Below, one piece after another: positions 15,153-23,197 of a stretch of DNA of 64,000 nt. The translations under genes were made by a program, and so were the position numbers. The stretch is from Frankiales bacterium (GTDB taxonomy: Bacteria > Actinomycetota > Actinomycetes > S36-B12 > CAIYMF01). The stretch is from contig WGLY01000017.1 in assembly GCA_016125335.1 (NCBI GenBank), positions 1-64,000 on the forward strand, given 5' to 3'. Under the pieces are notes generated by a model that searched no databases, was not told where the DNA came from, and saw only the letters and a list, made by a program, of their open reading frames with translations. Each line of letters starts with the position of its first letter. The first letter of the stretch is position 1.

Positions 15153-16765
15153 CGCCGCGCCTGATCCCGCCCGATCCCGACTTCCGCTCGCCGGCGGAGC
15201 GCAAGCTGTGGCAGGCGCTGAAGTCGGCCCTGCCCCCGGAGGCGTTCCTTGCGGCGAACCTCCGGGTGAGCTCGCACGAGGACTTCTACGAGGCCGACCT
15301 GGTGGTGGGCCTGCCGGAGCAGGGCTTCGCCGTCATCGAGGTCAAGGGCGGCCGGGTGGCGCACACCGACTCGGGCTGGGTGCAGTACACCCGCGAGGGC
15401 GCGAAGGCGATCGACCCGGCGTACCAGGCCGACCGGGTCAAGCGGTGCCTGGACACCTACGTCCGCGGTCGGCACTGGACGCACGGCCCTCTGCGGTTCG
15501 AGCACCTCGTCGCCTTCCCGGATCAGGACTTCGACGCCGAGTCGCCGGCACCGGACCTGCCGCGCTGGCAGCTGATCGCGCAGAACGACCTCGAGGACGC
15601 CGCCGGCCGAGTGTGGGACGCGCTCGACAAGCGGCTCACCGACAAGAGGCGACCGTCGGCCGCCTGGGTCGCCGAGCTGGCCGACCTGCTCGGAGGGCGA
15701 CCCGAGCCGGCTCGCGAGCTGCTGGGCACCGCCGTGGCGCGCGAGGAGCACGTGCGGCTGCTCACCGAGGCGCAGTACGCGGTGCTCGACAACCTCCGCG
15801 TGGCTCAGCGGGTGCAGGTCATCGGCGGCCCGGGCACGGGCAAGACCTGGCTCGCGATCGAGCAGGCCCGGCGATGGGCCGACGAGGGTCATCGGGTGCT
15901 GTTCGTGTGCTACTCCCGAGGCCTGGCCCAGTGGATCCAGCAGGCGATCGCCGCGCGCGGGCCGAAGGTGCAGCGACGCGTCGACGTCTCGACGTTCTCG
16001 GCGTACCTCGTGCGGCTCAGCGGCGCGCAGGTGCCCGAGGGCGCCGACCAGAGCTGGTGGGACACGGTGCTCCCCGAGCTCGCCGCGCCGCACATCACCG
16101 CCGACTACGACGCGATCGTCGTGGACGAGTCGCAGGACTTCGCCGGGGGATGGTGGCCGGTGCTGCTGTCGGCCTCGCGCGGGCGCCGGCTGTTCGTCGC
16201 CGGCGACCAGCACCAGACGGTGTTCGCCGGGCGCAACGGTGCCCCCGACGTCGAGCTGCTGCCCTTCGTGCTCAACGAGAACCTGCGCAACACCAGCCAG
16301 ATCGTCTCGGTCTTCTCCCCGCTCTCGCCGGACAAGCAGCGGCACCGTGGCGGAGACGGCCCGCCTGTGCGCTTCGTCCCCTGCCGCACCGAGGAGGCGC
16401 ACGACGTCGCCGATCGCGAGGCGGAACGGCTCATGGAGGCCGGCCACGAGCCTGGCCACATCGCCCTGCTTACCACGCAGCACCGGCACACCTACCAGCT
16501 CGGCCAGGAGGCCGAGCTGGGCAAGGACGGCTACTGGCAGACCTTCGGCCTCGGCGACGAGATCTTCTACGCCACCGTGATGGGCTTCAAGGGACTCGAA
16601 CGCCCCGTGGTGGTGCTCGCCGTCGACGGCTTCCACGACGGCGTGGCCCGCGACGTCATGTACGCCGGTCTCTCCCGCGCCCGAGACGAGCTCGTCGTCG
16701 TGGGCGACCTCGATCTCATCCGAGAGACCTGCGGCGACGAGGTCTGCCGGCGCCTCATCCAGTGA
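15149..16765 (+). CDS. NERD-domain nuclease / SF1 helicase
   Basis: 538 residues from the GTG at 15149, which overlaps the preceding stop (GTGA). The N-terminal NERD nuclease-related domain carries the acidic and lysine residues (EAD at 48-50, VIEVKGG with Glu64 and Lys66). The UvrD/Rep-like helicase follows: GGPGTGKT (226-233), IVVDESQDF, FVAGDQHQTVF, NENLRNTSQI, MGFKGLERPVVVLA and YAGLSRARDELVVVG. It is the last gene of the four-gene ADP-ribose operon and converges with a second NERD helicase. NERD-helicase proteins occur in phage-defence and plasmid loci; coupling to ADP-ribose enzymes suggests joint action on nucleic acid. Confidence 0.8.
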   Translation: MTPRLIPPDPDFRSPAERKLWQALKSALPPEAFLAANLRVSSHEDFYEADLVVGLPEQGFAVIEVKGGRVAHTDSGWVQYTREGAKAIDPAYQADRVKRCLDTYVRGRHWTHGPLRFEHLVAFPDQDFDAESPAPDLPRWQLIAQNDLEDAAGRVWDALDKRLTDKRRPSAAWVAELADLLGGRPEPARELLGTAVAREEHVRLLTEAQYAVLDNLRVAQRVQVIGGPGTGKTWLAIEQARRWADEGHRVLFVCYSRGLAQWIQQAIAARGPKVQRRVDVSTFSAYLVRLSGAQVPEGADQSWWDTVLPELAAPHITADYDAIVVDESQDFAGGWWPVLLSASRGRRLFVAGDQHQTVFAGRNGAPDVELLPFVLNENLRNTSQIVSVFSPLSPDKQRHRGGDGPPVRFVPCRTEEAHDVADREAERLMEAGHEPGHIALLTTQHRHTYQLGQEAELGKDGYWQTFGLGDEIFYATVMGFKGLERPVVVLAVDGFHDGVARDVMYAGLSRARDELVVVGDLDLIRETCGDEVCRRLIQ

Positions 16766-16811
16766 TAGGTGTTGGGTGTAGATGCCAAGCGGATCCGCCG
16801 CCACGAACCGC

Positions 16812-19022
16812 TCAAAATTGAGCGGAGAGCACACTCTCCTCGTCCGGGCGGTCGTCGCGGGGCGCGGATCGAGTTCGTGTTCCGAGCCAGAGGCGGTCCC
16901 TTGCGCGCGTCATAGCCACGAAGAGTTGGCGGCGCTGCAGCTCGGCGCGTTCCGCGTAGGTGGCGTCGCTCTCTCCCGCGCGCTGAGGTTCGACGGCGGC
17001 GTCGTGGTCCGGCAGGAAGACCGCGGCGAACTCGAGGCCCTTGGCGCGCTGATAGGTCCCGACCTTCACGGCGTCGACGGTGACGCCGTCGTAGTCGCTG
17101 AGGAGCACGGAGGGGACGCCGAGCCCGTACAGAAGGTCCCGCCACCGACGTGCCTGCACGTTGGAACGGACGAGCACGGCCATGTCGCCGCGCCGGTGCT
17201 CGCGGCCGGCCCAGCCCAGCGCTGAGTGCAGGGCCGCGACAAGGGACTGCTCGTCGTCGGCCCGGACCTCGAGCACTCGACCACCCGGCCGTGCCACCTC
17301 GACCTCGCGAGCTCCAGGCTCGGGCACGGCGTCGAGGTCGTCGAAGGCGTCCGACGAGAGGAGCTGCAGGGAGCGGCTGAGGATCTCGGCGCCGTTGCGG
17401 TAGTTCATGGAGAGGACGGCTGCTCTGCCACCGGGCACGTAGACGCCTGCTTCACGGAGGGTGAAACCGCCGGGGTAGACGGCCTGCTGTCCGTCGCCGA
17501 CGAGAAGGAGGCCGTCGTCGGCGTCGCCCACGAGGGCGTGCAGGAGGCGCAGCCCCTGGCAGGTGAGGTCCTGCACCTCGTCGACGATCACCGACGTGTA
17601 GGCGGGGTCGATCGGCTCGGCGCGCACCGACGCCAACGCGGCGTCGATGACGTCGGCGAAGTCGATGAGTCCGCGCTCGGCGAGCGCCTGCTGGTAGCGC
17701 TGGTAGAGGGTCCACACCTGGCGTCTGGTCGGCTCCTGCAGCGGAGTGCGTCGGCCAACGCGGGTGAGCGCGAGGTACTCCGCCTCAGAGCGCAGGCCGC
17801 GCCCCTTGATGACGGCGTGGATCTCGTCCCACCAGTAGTCCTCGGAGTCGACGACGGAGAGCAGCGCCGCACGGTCCGCGGACCTGGTCCACACCTCGCG
17901 GAAGCAGCCACGTCCGCCGTTGGGTGCGATCTCCGCGGGCATCGCTCCGCGCCCGCGGAGGAGACGGGTCGCCCAGGCGTGCACGCCGACGAACTCGACG
18001 CGTGCGGCCTCCGCGGGCGCGAGCCGTGCGAACAAGCCCCGGTGCACCTGGGGGAGCGTGCGCACGAACGAGGTCACGAGCACCCTCGAGCCGGGACGCC
18101 GGGCCAGCAGTCGGGCCCGGTGCAGGGCGACGACGGTCTTGCCCGTGCCGGCCGCTCCGCGGATGCGGGCAGGCCCGTTGTAGGGGCGGGTCACCAGCTG
18201 CGCCTGGAGAGGGTGCAGCCATGTCATCCAGCTCTCGATCGGCTCGCGCTCGGCGGCCGCGATGAGCTCCTGCCAGACGTCCCCCTCGTCGAGCAGCGCC
18301 AACGGCTCGCCACCGGGTCGGTCGCCCCCGTGTGACGGAACCTCGCGTCGTACAGCGGGACCGCTGATGGTGCGCCGGTCGGGCGTCGCGCCTCGTGACG
18401 CAGGCGGACACGTCTTCTCGAGCGCGGTGACGACGGCGGCGATCTCATCCGTGCCCAGTCGCACTGGCAACCGGATCAGGCTGCGGTGGATGCTGCGCTC
18501 CCCGACGACATGCACGCCTCGAACGAGAACGGGTGCCAGCAGGCGACCGGCCAGCACGAGGAACGGCTCGACAGCCGCCGCCGAGAGCCCCGTGCCTGTC
18601 AACGCATGAGCGACGGCTTCGGCTTGGTCCCGCAGCGAGTCGAGCTGGTCGTCCTCGTTCGCGTCTCCGTTCCACAAGCTTCCCCGCTCGATCCGGGGAT
18701 GTGCCCACTTCTTCGAGTCGAGCACGAGGACGCCGGGTGGTCCCACCAGGAGCAGATCGAGGTTGGCGTGCCGGCTCCCCGGCCACCGCCGATCGGCCAG
18801 GACGTGCCAGTCCGTGGAGCCGAGGTCGACGAGCACCTGCTCCACTCGATCGGCGACAGCGCGTTCGCCCTGTGCCCCGGCTCGGAAGCTCGCCGACCGG
18901 CGACGGAGGTCCCCGAGGATCTCGGTGAGGGTCCGCAACTGCCACTCGACGGCGTCGGCCAGCTCGTCGCTGAGCGCCGCCTGCTCCAACGCCGATCGAC
19001 CAGCGTCGTTCGTCGCCATCAT
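16812..19022 (-). CDS. NERD-domain nuclease / UvrD-like SF1 helicase, second copy
   Basis: 736 residues from ATG at 19022, preferred over the GTG at 19037 because GGGGG lies just upstream. The N-terminal region has a coiled segment, then a NERD domain (HANLDLLLVGPPGVLVLDSKK, Asp89, Asp102, Lys104). Helicase motifs: GAAGTGKTVVALHRAR, VIVDEVQDLTCQG, LLLVGDGQQAVYPG, MNYRNGAEIL, YQRAKGLEFAAVF and LFVAMTRARDRLWLG. It is convergent with the operon helicase (46 bp between stops) and divergent from the HNH gene. Larger than the first copy, mainly through the N-terminal part and 2A/2B-like insertions. Confidence 0.8.
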   Translation of the reverse strand: MMATNDAGRSALEQAALSDELADAVEWQLRTLTEILGDLRRRSASFRAGAQGERAVADRVEQVLVDLGSTDWHVLADRRWPGSRHANLDLLLVGPPGVLVLDSKKWAHPRIERGSLWNGDANEDDQLDSLRDQAEAVAHALTGTGLSAAAVEPFLVLAGRLLAPVLVRGVHVVGERSIHRSLIRLPVRLGTDEIAAVVTALEKTCPPASRGATPDRRTISGPAVRREVPSHGGDRPGGEPLALLDEGDVWQELIAAAEREPIESWMTWLHPLQAQLVTRPYNGPARIRGAAGTGKTVVALHRARLLARRPGSRVLVTSFVRTLPQVHRGLFARLAPAEAARVEFVGVHAWATRLLRGRGAMPAEIAPNGGRGCFREVWTRSADRAALLSVVDSEDYWWDEIHAVIKGRGLRSEAEYLALTRVGRRTPLQEPTRRQVWTLYQRYQQALAERGLIDFADVIDAALASVRAEPIDPAYTSVIVDEVQDLTCQGLRLLHALVGDADDGLLLVGDGQQAVYPGGFTLREAGVYVPGGRAAVLSMNYRNGAEILSRSLQLLSSDAFDDLDAVPEPGAREVEVARPGGRVLEVRADDEQSLVAALHSALGWAGREHRRGDMAVLVRSNVQARRWRDLLYGLGVPSVLLSDYDGVTVDAVKVGTYQRAKGLEFAAVFLPDHDAAVEPQRAGESDATYAERAELQRRQLFVAMTRARDRLWLGTRTRSAPRDDRPDEESVLSAQF

Positions 19023-19098
19023 CGAGACCCCCGTCACCCTGTGGTCATCGGCCTCGAGAGTAGGTCCTTGAGCGTCCCTCGGTGGCAGCTTGCGGTTT

Positions 19099-19132
19099 GC
19101 GACAGGCCTAGAAGGCCGTCTGCGTCTGTCGC
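19099..19132. promoter_or_regulatory. Inverted repeat in divergent promoter region
   Basis: GCGACAG (19099-19105) and CTGTCGC (19126-19132) flank 20 bases that include GGCCTAGAAGGCC. It lies between the NERD helicase (minus) and the HNH gene (plus), where a shared operator would be expected. Confidence 0.35.
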
Positions 19133-19174
19133 GGATAGTCCTGTAGGCGCGCTGCCCGTGGCTAAGCTGCCTAC

Positions 19175-20104
19175 GTGCGGTACTGGTGGGTGAATCAGAA
19201 CCAGACCTATCGCCATGAGGTCCCGGGCGGCTACCTCTGGTCGCCTGTGACGCGAGCAGATGGCGTTCGCAACTACTTCTACGACACGATGACGGAAGTC
19301 CAGCCCGGCGATGTCATCTACTCGTTCAGTGACACGTTCATCAAGGCCGTCGGGATCGCAACGAGTGCCGCCGAGCCGTCGGTCAAGCCCGACTTCGGCG
19401 GCGCCGGAGACAGCTGGGCGAACTATGGCTGGCTCGTTCAGGTCGAGTTTCAGGAGTTGGACAAGCCCATCCGACCCAAGGACCACATGGCCGTGCTAGC
19501 CCCGCTCCTGCCGTCCAAGTACGCACCACTTCAGGCGAACGGCAACGGCCTTCAAGGGGTCTACCTGACGGAGTTGCCCCTTCGGCTTGCGTCGGCGCTG
19601 GATGCCATGGTCGGCGAGCAGGCCCAACTCACAGCCAACGACGTCCTGGCAAAGCCGGATCCCCTTTCGTTGCTGGAGGTCGAGCTTGAATCGCTCATCG
19701 GCCGTGTCGACCTGCCTGCAACCGAGAAGCGACAGTTGATCAACGCACGTGTCGGGCAGGGTCTGTTCCGCAACAATGTGCGGCTCAATGAGCAGGCCTG
19801 TCGCGTAACCGGAGTGCGTCAGTTGCATCACTTACGGGCCAGCCACATCAAGCCCTGGCGCGAGTCAAGCGATGTAGAGAAGCTCCACGGCTGCAACGGT
19901 CTACTGTTGGCGCCGCACGTCGACCACTTGTTCGATCGCGGATTCATCTCGTTCGAAGGTGATGGCAGTCTGATCGTGAGCGAGGCGATGGAGCCGGAAG
20001 TCTTGGATGCCTGGGGCATCGCTGAGCTGCAAGCCCCCCGCGCGTTCAATGTGGATCAACGACACTTCCTCGAGTTCCACAGGAGTCAGGTGCTGATCGC
20101 CTGA
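19175..20104 (+). CDS. HNH endonuclease with N-terminal reader-like domain
   Basis: Predicted restriction-type endonuclease of 309 residues, GTG start at 19175 (MRYWWVNQNQTY). The N-terminal 110 residues (YLWSP, NYFYDTM, VQPGDVIYSF, AVGIA) look like a PUA/EVE-type domain that reads modified bases. The C-terminal part is a canonical HNH fold: LHHLRASHIKPWR, CNGLLLAPHVDHLFDRGFISF. The combination resembles stand-alone type IV or modification-dependent enzymes. It is the last island gene before a perfect 25-bp inverted repeat and the higher-GC core region. Confidence 0.8.
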   Translation: MRYWWVNQNQTYRHEVPGGYLWSPVTRADGVRNYFYDTMTEVQPGDVIYSFSDTFIKAVGIATSAAEPSVKPDFGGAGDSWANYGWLVQVEFQELDKPIRPKDHMAVLAPLLPSKYAPLQANGNGLQGVYLTELPLRLASALDAMVGEQAQLTANDVLAKPDPLSLLEVELESLIGRVDLPATEKRQLINARVGQGLFRNNVRLNEQACRVTGVRQLHHLRASHIKPWRESSDVEKLHGCNGLLLAPHVDHLFDRGFISFEGDGSLIVSEAMEPEVLDAWGIAELQAPRAFNVDQRHFLEFHRSQVLIA

Positions 20105-20129
20105 TGGCCTCGCGCACCGCGGTCACGTG

Positions 20130-20197
20130 CCAGAACGTGAAACGCCGACCGTGGGTGGTATTCGGACCTAAGCCACGGTCGGCGTTTCACGTTCTGG
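20130..20197. terminator. Perfect 25-bp inverted repeat between convergent genes
   Basis: Arms at 20130-20154 (beginning CCAGAACGTGAAACG) and 20173-20197 pair without mismatch around an 18-base loop. It lies between the convergent HNH and DUF7144 genes, so a bidirectional terminator is the simplest reading. The length and perfection also fit a dispersed repeat of the kind seen at 36-62 kb. Confidence 0.7.
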
Positions 20198-20218
20198 TCT
20201 GCCTCCGGCGAGGCAGTT

Positions 20219-20686
20219 CTAGGTCGTGGTGTGAGCGCCCTCGCTGGAGCGCAGGGCCCCGGACACGGTTCCGGGGTCGAGGTAGATCATCTGCTCGCGC
20301 TTGTGCACCGCGAGGGAGTGGATGATCCACAGGTCGATGGCGATGAGCGCCAGCGACGTGAACGGCTGCACCGGGATGAACAGGAAGCTCACGACGGCGG
20401 ACACCGCGACGATGGCGATGCCGAGCCAGCGGGCCCACGTCGCTCCGGTGAGGACGGCCAGGCCGGCCGCGAAGAGGATCACGCCGACGACGAGGTGCGT
20501 CCAGCCCCACGTGGTGGGGTTCAGCGTGATCCAGTAGTCGGACGGCACCACGAAGAAGGTGCTCTTGGTGATCCCGGCGATGCCCTGCAGCGCACTCATG
20601 GCGCCACCGACCATCATGAGGACCGACGCGAACACGGCGCCGCCGGTGCCGCGCTCACTGAGGCGTTCGCTTGCGTGCATGGACAT
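20219..20686 (-). CDS. DUF7144 family small membrane protein
   Basis: 155 residues from ATG at 20686, with GGAGGAGG 8 bases upstream. Four predicted membrane helices: VFASVLMMVGGAMSALQGI, a segment around WGWTHLVVGVILFAAG, WLGIAIVAVSAVVSFLF and SLALIAIDLWIIHSLAV. The FFVVPSDYWITLNPTTWGW loop is characteristic of the family. Function unknown. The C-terminal tail (residues 125-155) is hydrophilic. Confidence 0.75.
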   Translation of the reverse strand: MSMHASERLSERGTGGAVFASVLMMVGGAMSALQGIAGITKSTFFVVPSDYWITLNPTTWGWTHLVVGVILFAAGLAVLTGATWARWLGIAIVAVSAVVSFLFIPVQPFTSLALIAIDLWIIHSLAVHKREQMIYLDPGTVSGALRSSEGAHTTT

Positions 20687-20898
20687 CGTCCACGCCTCCT
20701 CCTGCGCCACGCGCTCCACCGGCTCGGGTGGTCGATGGCGACGCGGCGCCTGAAGGCACCGTGTCCCTCGCGGGTCATCAGGTCCGGCCGTCGAGGGGGC
20801 GGGCAGGCCACGCGGTGAAGGACCGCGCGACCAGCGCACCAGGTTCCTCCGTCGCCAGTATGCGCCGTTCGGGTGACCCACTGCCACCGCGGCGAGCG

Positions 20899-21351
20899 TC
20901 AGCCGGTGGCCACTCGGCGTCCGACGTCGCGGCCCAGGCGCACGAGCCACACCACCACTGCGATGCCGCCTCCGACGATGGCGATCCACAGCAGCACGCG
21001 GGTGAGCGCGGCGTAGTCGATGGAGTACGCCGTGAAGTCGAACGGGAAGGTCTCGAGCAGCTGCCAGCCGACCACCACGGTGAACACCGCGCTCACGAGC
21101 TGGCCGGCGTCCACGAGCCACGGCGGGTCGTGCACGAGGGTGACGACGTTGACCGCGACCGCGACCCACATCGACAGGTTCACCAGCGGCAGCACGTCGG
21201 TGAACGATGGCGTGAGGAACGGGACCACATCCCAACCGGGGCGGATGTTCACCAGGAACAGCAGCACGAGGTTCACCGCCACCGCGACGACGTAGCCGAA
21301 CCGCCGCGATGCTCCGCTGCGCTGGGTGGTGCCGGTGGTGGTCTCGTCCAT
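20899..21351 (-). CDS. Small four-helix membrane protein
   Basis: 150 residues, ATG at 21351 with GAGG upstream. Hydrophobic segments at about 22-40 (VVAVAVNLVLLFLV), 53-72, 82-100 and 118-138 predict four membrane helices; the C-terminus is Arg-rich and cytoplasmic. No conserved domain that I can name. It is divergent from the alcohol dehydrogenase (158 bp between starts) and upstream of the DUF7144 gene on the same strand. Confidence 0.6.
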   Translation of the reverse strand: MDETTTGTTQRSGASRRFGYVVAVAVNLVLLFLVNIRPGWDVVPFLTPSFTDVLPLVNLSMWVAVAVNVVTLVHDPPWLVDAGQLVSAVFTVVVGWQLLETFPFDFTAYSIDYAALTRVLLWIAIVGGGIAVVVWLVRLGRDVGRRVATG

Positions 21352-21508
21352 GGTGGAACCTCGATCCACCGTCCACGCTACTGCGGTCGTGCGGCCCGTC
21401 GCCGCGCGAGCAGCCGCGACGTTCCCCGTGGTCGACGTCGCCCTGCGCCTGCGAAGCCGTGGCGTTCGGACGAGACTGGACGGCGTTCCCGCTGGAGCAG
21501 GTGGTCGC

Positions 21509-22513
21509 ATGCGCGCGTGGGTGGTCGACGTCCCGGGACCGATCGCCGGTGGTCCGGTGGTCCCGGTCGACCGGGCCGACCCGGTGCCCGGCCCCGGCCA
21601 GGTGAGGGTGCGGATCGAGGTCTGCGGCGTGTGCCGCACCGACCTGCACCTCGCCGAGGGCGACCTGCCGCCCCGGCGGCACGGGGTCGTGCCCGGGCAC
21701 GAGATCGTCGGCCACGTCGACGCCCTGGGCGAGGGCGCACAGCGCTTCGCCGAGGGCGACGGCGTGGGCGTCGCGTGGCTCGCCCGCACCGACGGCACCT
21801 GCCGGTTCTGCCTCACCGGCCGCGAGAACCTGTGCCTGCAGCCCACGTTCACCGGCTGGGACGTCGACGGCGGCTACGCCCAGCTGTGCGTCGTCGACGA
21901 GCGGTTCGCCTACGCCGTGCCCGACGACCTCGACGCGCAGGCGACCGCGCCGCTGCTGTGCGCCGGCATCATCGGCTACCGCTCGCTGCGCGCCAGCGCT
22001 GTACGGCCCGGGGGAGTGCTCGGCATCTACGGCTTCGGCGGCTCGGCCCACATCACCGCGCAGGTGGCCCTCGCCGAGGGCATGCGGGTGCACGTGCTCA
22101 CCCGGGGCGAGGCCAACCAGGAGCTCGCCCGCGAGCTCGGCGCGCACTCCGTGGGCGGAGCCACCGACGAGCCGCCCGAGCCGCTCGACGGCGCGATCCT
22201 CTTCGCGCCCGCGGGCGAGCTGGTGCCCGTCGCGCTACGCGCCCTCGACCGCGGCGGCACCCTCGCCTGCGCCGGCATCTGGCTCTCGGACATCCCCTCG
22301 CTGAACTACGACCGCGACCTGTTCCAGGAGCGACGCCTGCGCAGCGTCACCGCCAACACCCGCGAGGACGGCGAGGAGCTGCTGCGCCTCGCCGCGCAGT
22401 ACGGCGTCCGCACCACGACCACGCCCTACCCGTTCGACCATGCCGACCAGGCCCTCGCCGACCTGGCTGCGGGAACCTTCAGCGGAGCCGCAGTCCTGCA
22501 GGTCGGCAAGTAG
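21509..22513 (+). CDS. Zinc-binding alcohol dehydrogenase (MDR superfamily)
   Basis: NAD(P)-dependent zinc alcohol dehydrogenase of 334 residues. The ATG at 21509 follows GGAGCAGG; the longer frame is noncoding-like. Catalytic zinc motif CGVCRTDLHL (Cys39) and GHE (63-65), and a Rossmann fold with GIYGFGGSAH. The structural-zinc loop reads DGTCRFCLTGRENLC: Cys98, Cys101 and Cys109 are present, but the usual first Cys is Asp95. Substrate cannot be told. An imperfect hairpin follows the stop. Confidence 0.85.
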   Translation: MRAWVVDVPGPIAGGPVVPVDRADPVPGPGQVRVRIEVCGVCRTDLHLAEGDLPPRRHGVVPGHEIVGHVDALGEGAQRFAEGDGVGVAWLARTDGTCRFCLTGRENLCLQPTFTGWDVDGGYAQLCVVDERFAYAVPDDLDAQATAPLLCAGIIGYRSLRASAVRPGGVLGIYGFGGSAHITAQVALAEGMRVHVLTRGEANQELARELGAHSVGGATDEPPEPLDGAILFAPAGELVPVALRALDRGGTLACAGIWLSDIPSLNYDRDLFQERRLRSVTANTREDGEELLRLAAQYGVRTTTTPYPFDHADQALADLAAGTFSGAAVLQVGK

Positions 22514-22515
22514 GG

Positions 22516-22553
22516 AGTGACCGCCCCTCGTGCGCGTCACGGAGGGCGATCAC
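22516..22553 (+). terminator. Hairpin after alcohol dehydrogenase
   Basis: The arms GTGACCGCCCCTCGTG and (reverse complement) GTGATCGCCCTCCGTG agree at 13 of 16 positions around a short loop, starting 3 bases after the alcohol dehydrogenase stop. It could terminate from both sides because a small gene converges on it. Confidence 0.5.
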
Positions 22554-22558
22554 GCTCG

Positions 22559-22738
22559 TCACGAAGCCTGGGAAAGCAGCCAGACCCCAGCGTCGCGGCG
22601 AGTGGCGAACACGTCGCGCGGCTGGGGCCCGTCGCGTAGCAGAAATACGCGCCACACCTTTCCCTCACGACGGACGACGCCGAGCGGTTCCGCCTTCGCC
22701 GGCGAGGTGACGAGGTACGCGTCAAGGAACGAGACCAT
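22559..22738 (-). CDS. Small conserved-looking protein, 59 residues
   Basis: A short frame with high third-position GC, ATG at 22738 and GGAG immediately upstream. The protein starts MVSFLDAYLVTSPAKAEPLG and continues with WRVFLLRDGPQPRDVFATRR and a WLL near the end, which reads as a structured beta-rich protein, not random translation. Convergent with the alcohol dehydrogenase and sharing its hairpin. Function unknown; the tight spacing between GGAG and ATG lowers confidence. Confidence 0.5.
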   Translation of the reverse strand: MVSFLDAYLVTSPAKAEPLGVVRREGKVWRVFLLRDGPQPRDVFATRRDAGVWLLSQAS

Positions 22739-23197
22739 GTCTCCAGCATCTGGGGCCGGACCTTCACGGGCAAGGGGCAGTCATCCAAACGCGAGGTGGT
22801 CGCGGCAGGTGGCGCCACGACGGACCCGGTCGGCAGTCGATGGGGGCGATGGCGAACAGCACGCGAGATGAGTTGCGACCGACGGGTCAGCCACCTCGCT
22901 AGCCGCGACTGCCGGGGGCGCGGGTGGGACACTGGGCGTGTGTGGTGGGACTGACGGAACGACCCGGACGACGGCCTCCGGCCGCCTGGGACGTACGACC
23001 CTGATCGACACCGTCGTACGCCGGGAATCCTGTGCCGCCGTTGGCATCCCGCCGCGCGACCTGCGCTGGTGCCGCGCCCGCCCTGCTCACCGTTACGCCG
23101 TCGTCCTGGCCTGCCGGCCGTCGGCCACGGTGGTGTGCGCGGAGTCCCGATGCCGGCGTCGAGTCCCCTACGTCGTCACCCGTGAGGAGGGATCGGC
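22739..23197. other. Gene-free region upstream of aldolase
   Basis: 459 bp without a supported gene; the open frames on both strands are Arg/Ser/Pro-rich and lack ribosome binding sites. An 8-bp inverted repeat CGTACGAC (22992-22999) / GTCGTACG (23013-23020) might be a regulatory site for the aldolase gene. Otherwise nothing recognisable. Confidence 0.35.

Noticed and set aside
20671-22710. 679-residue plus-strand frame
   Set aside because: Runs over the membrane protein gene and the alcohol dehydrogenase in another frame; Arg-rich composition indicates a shadow.
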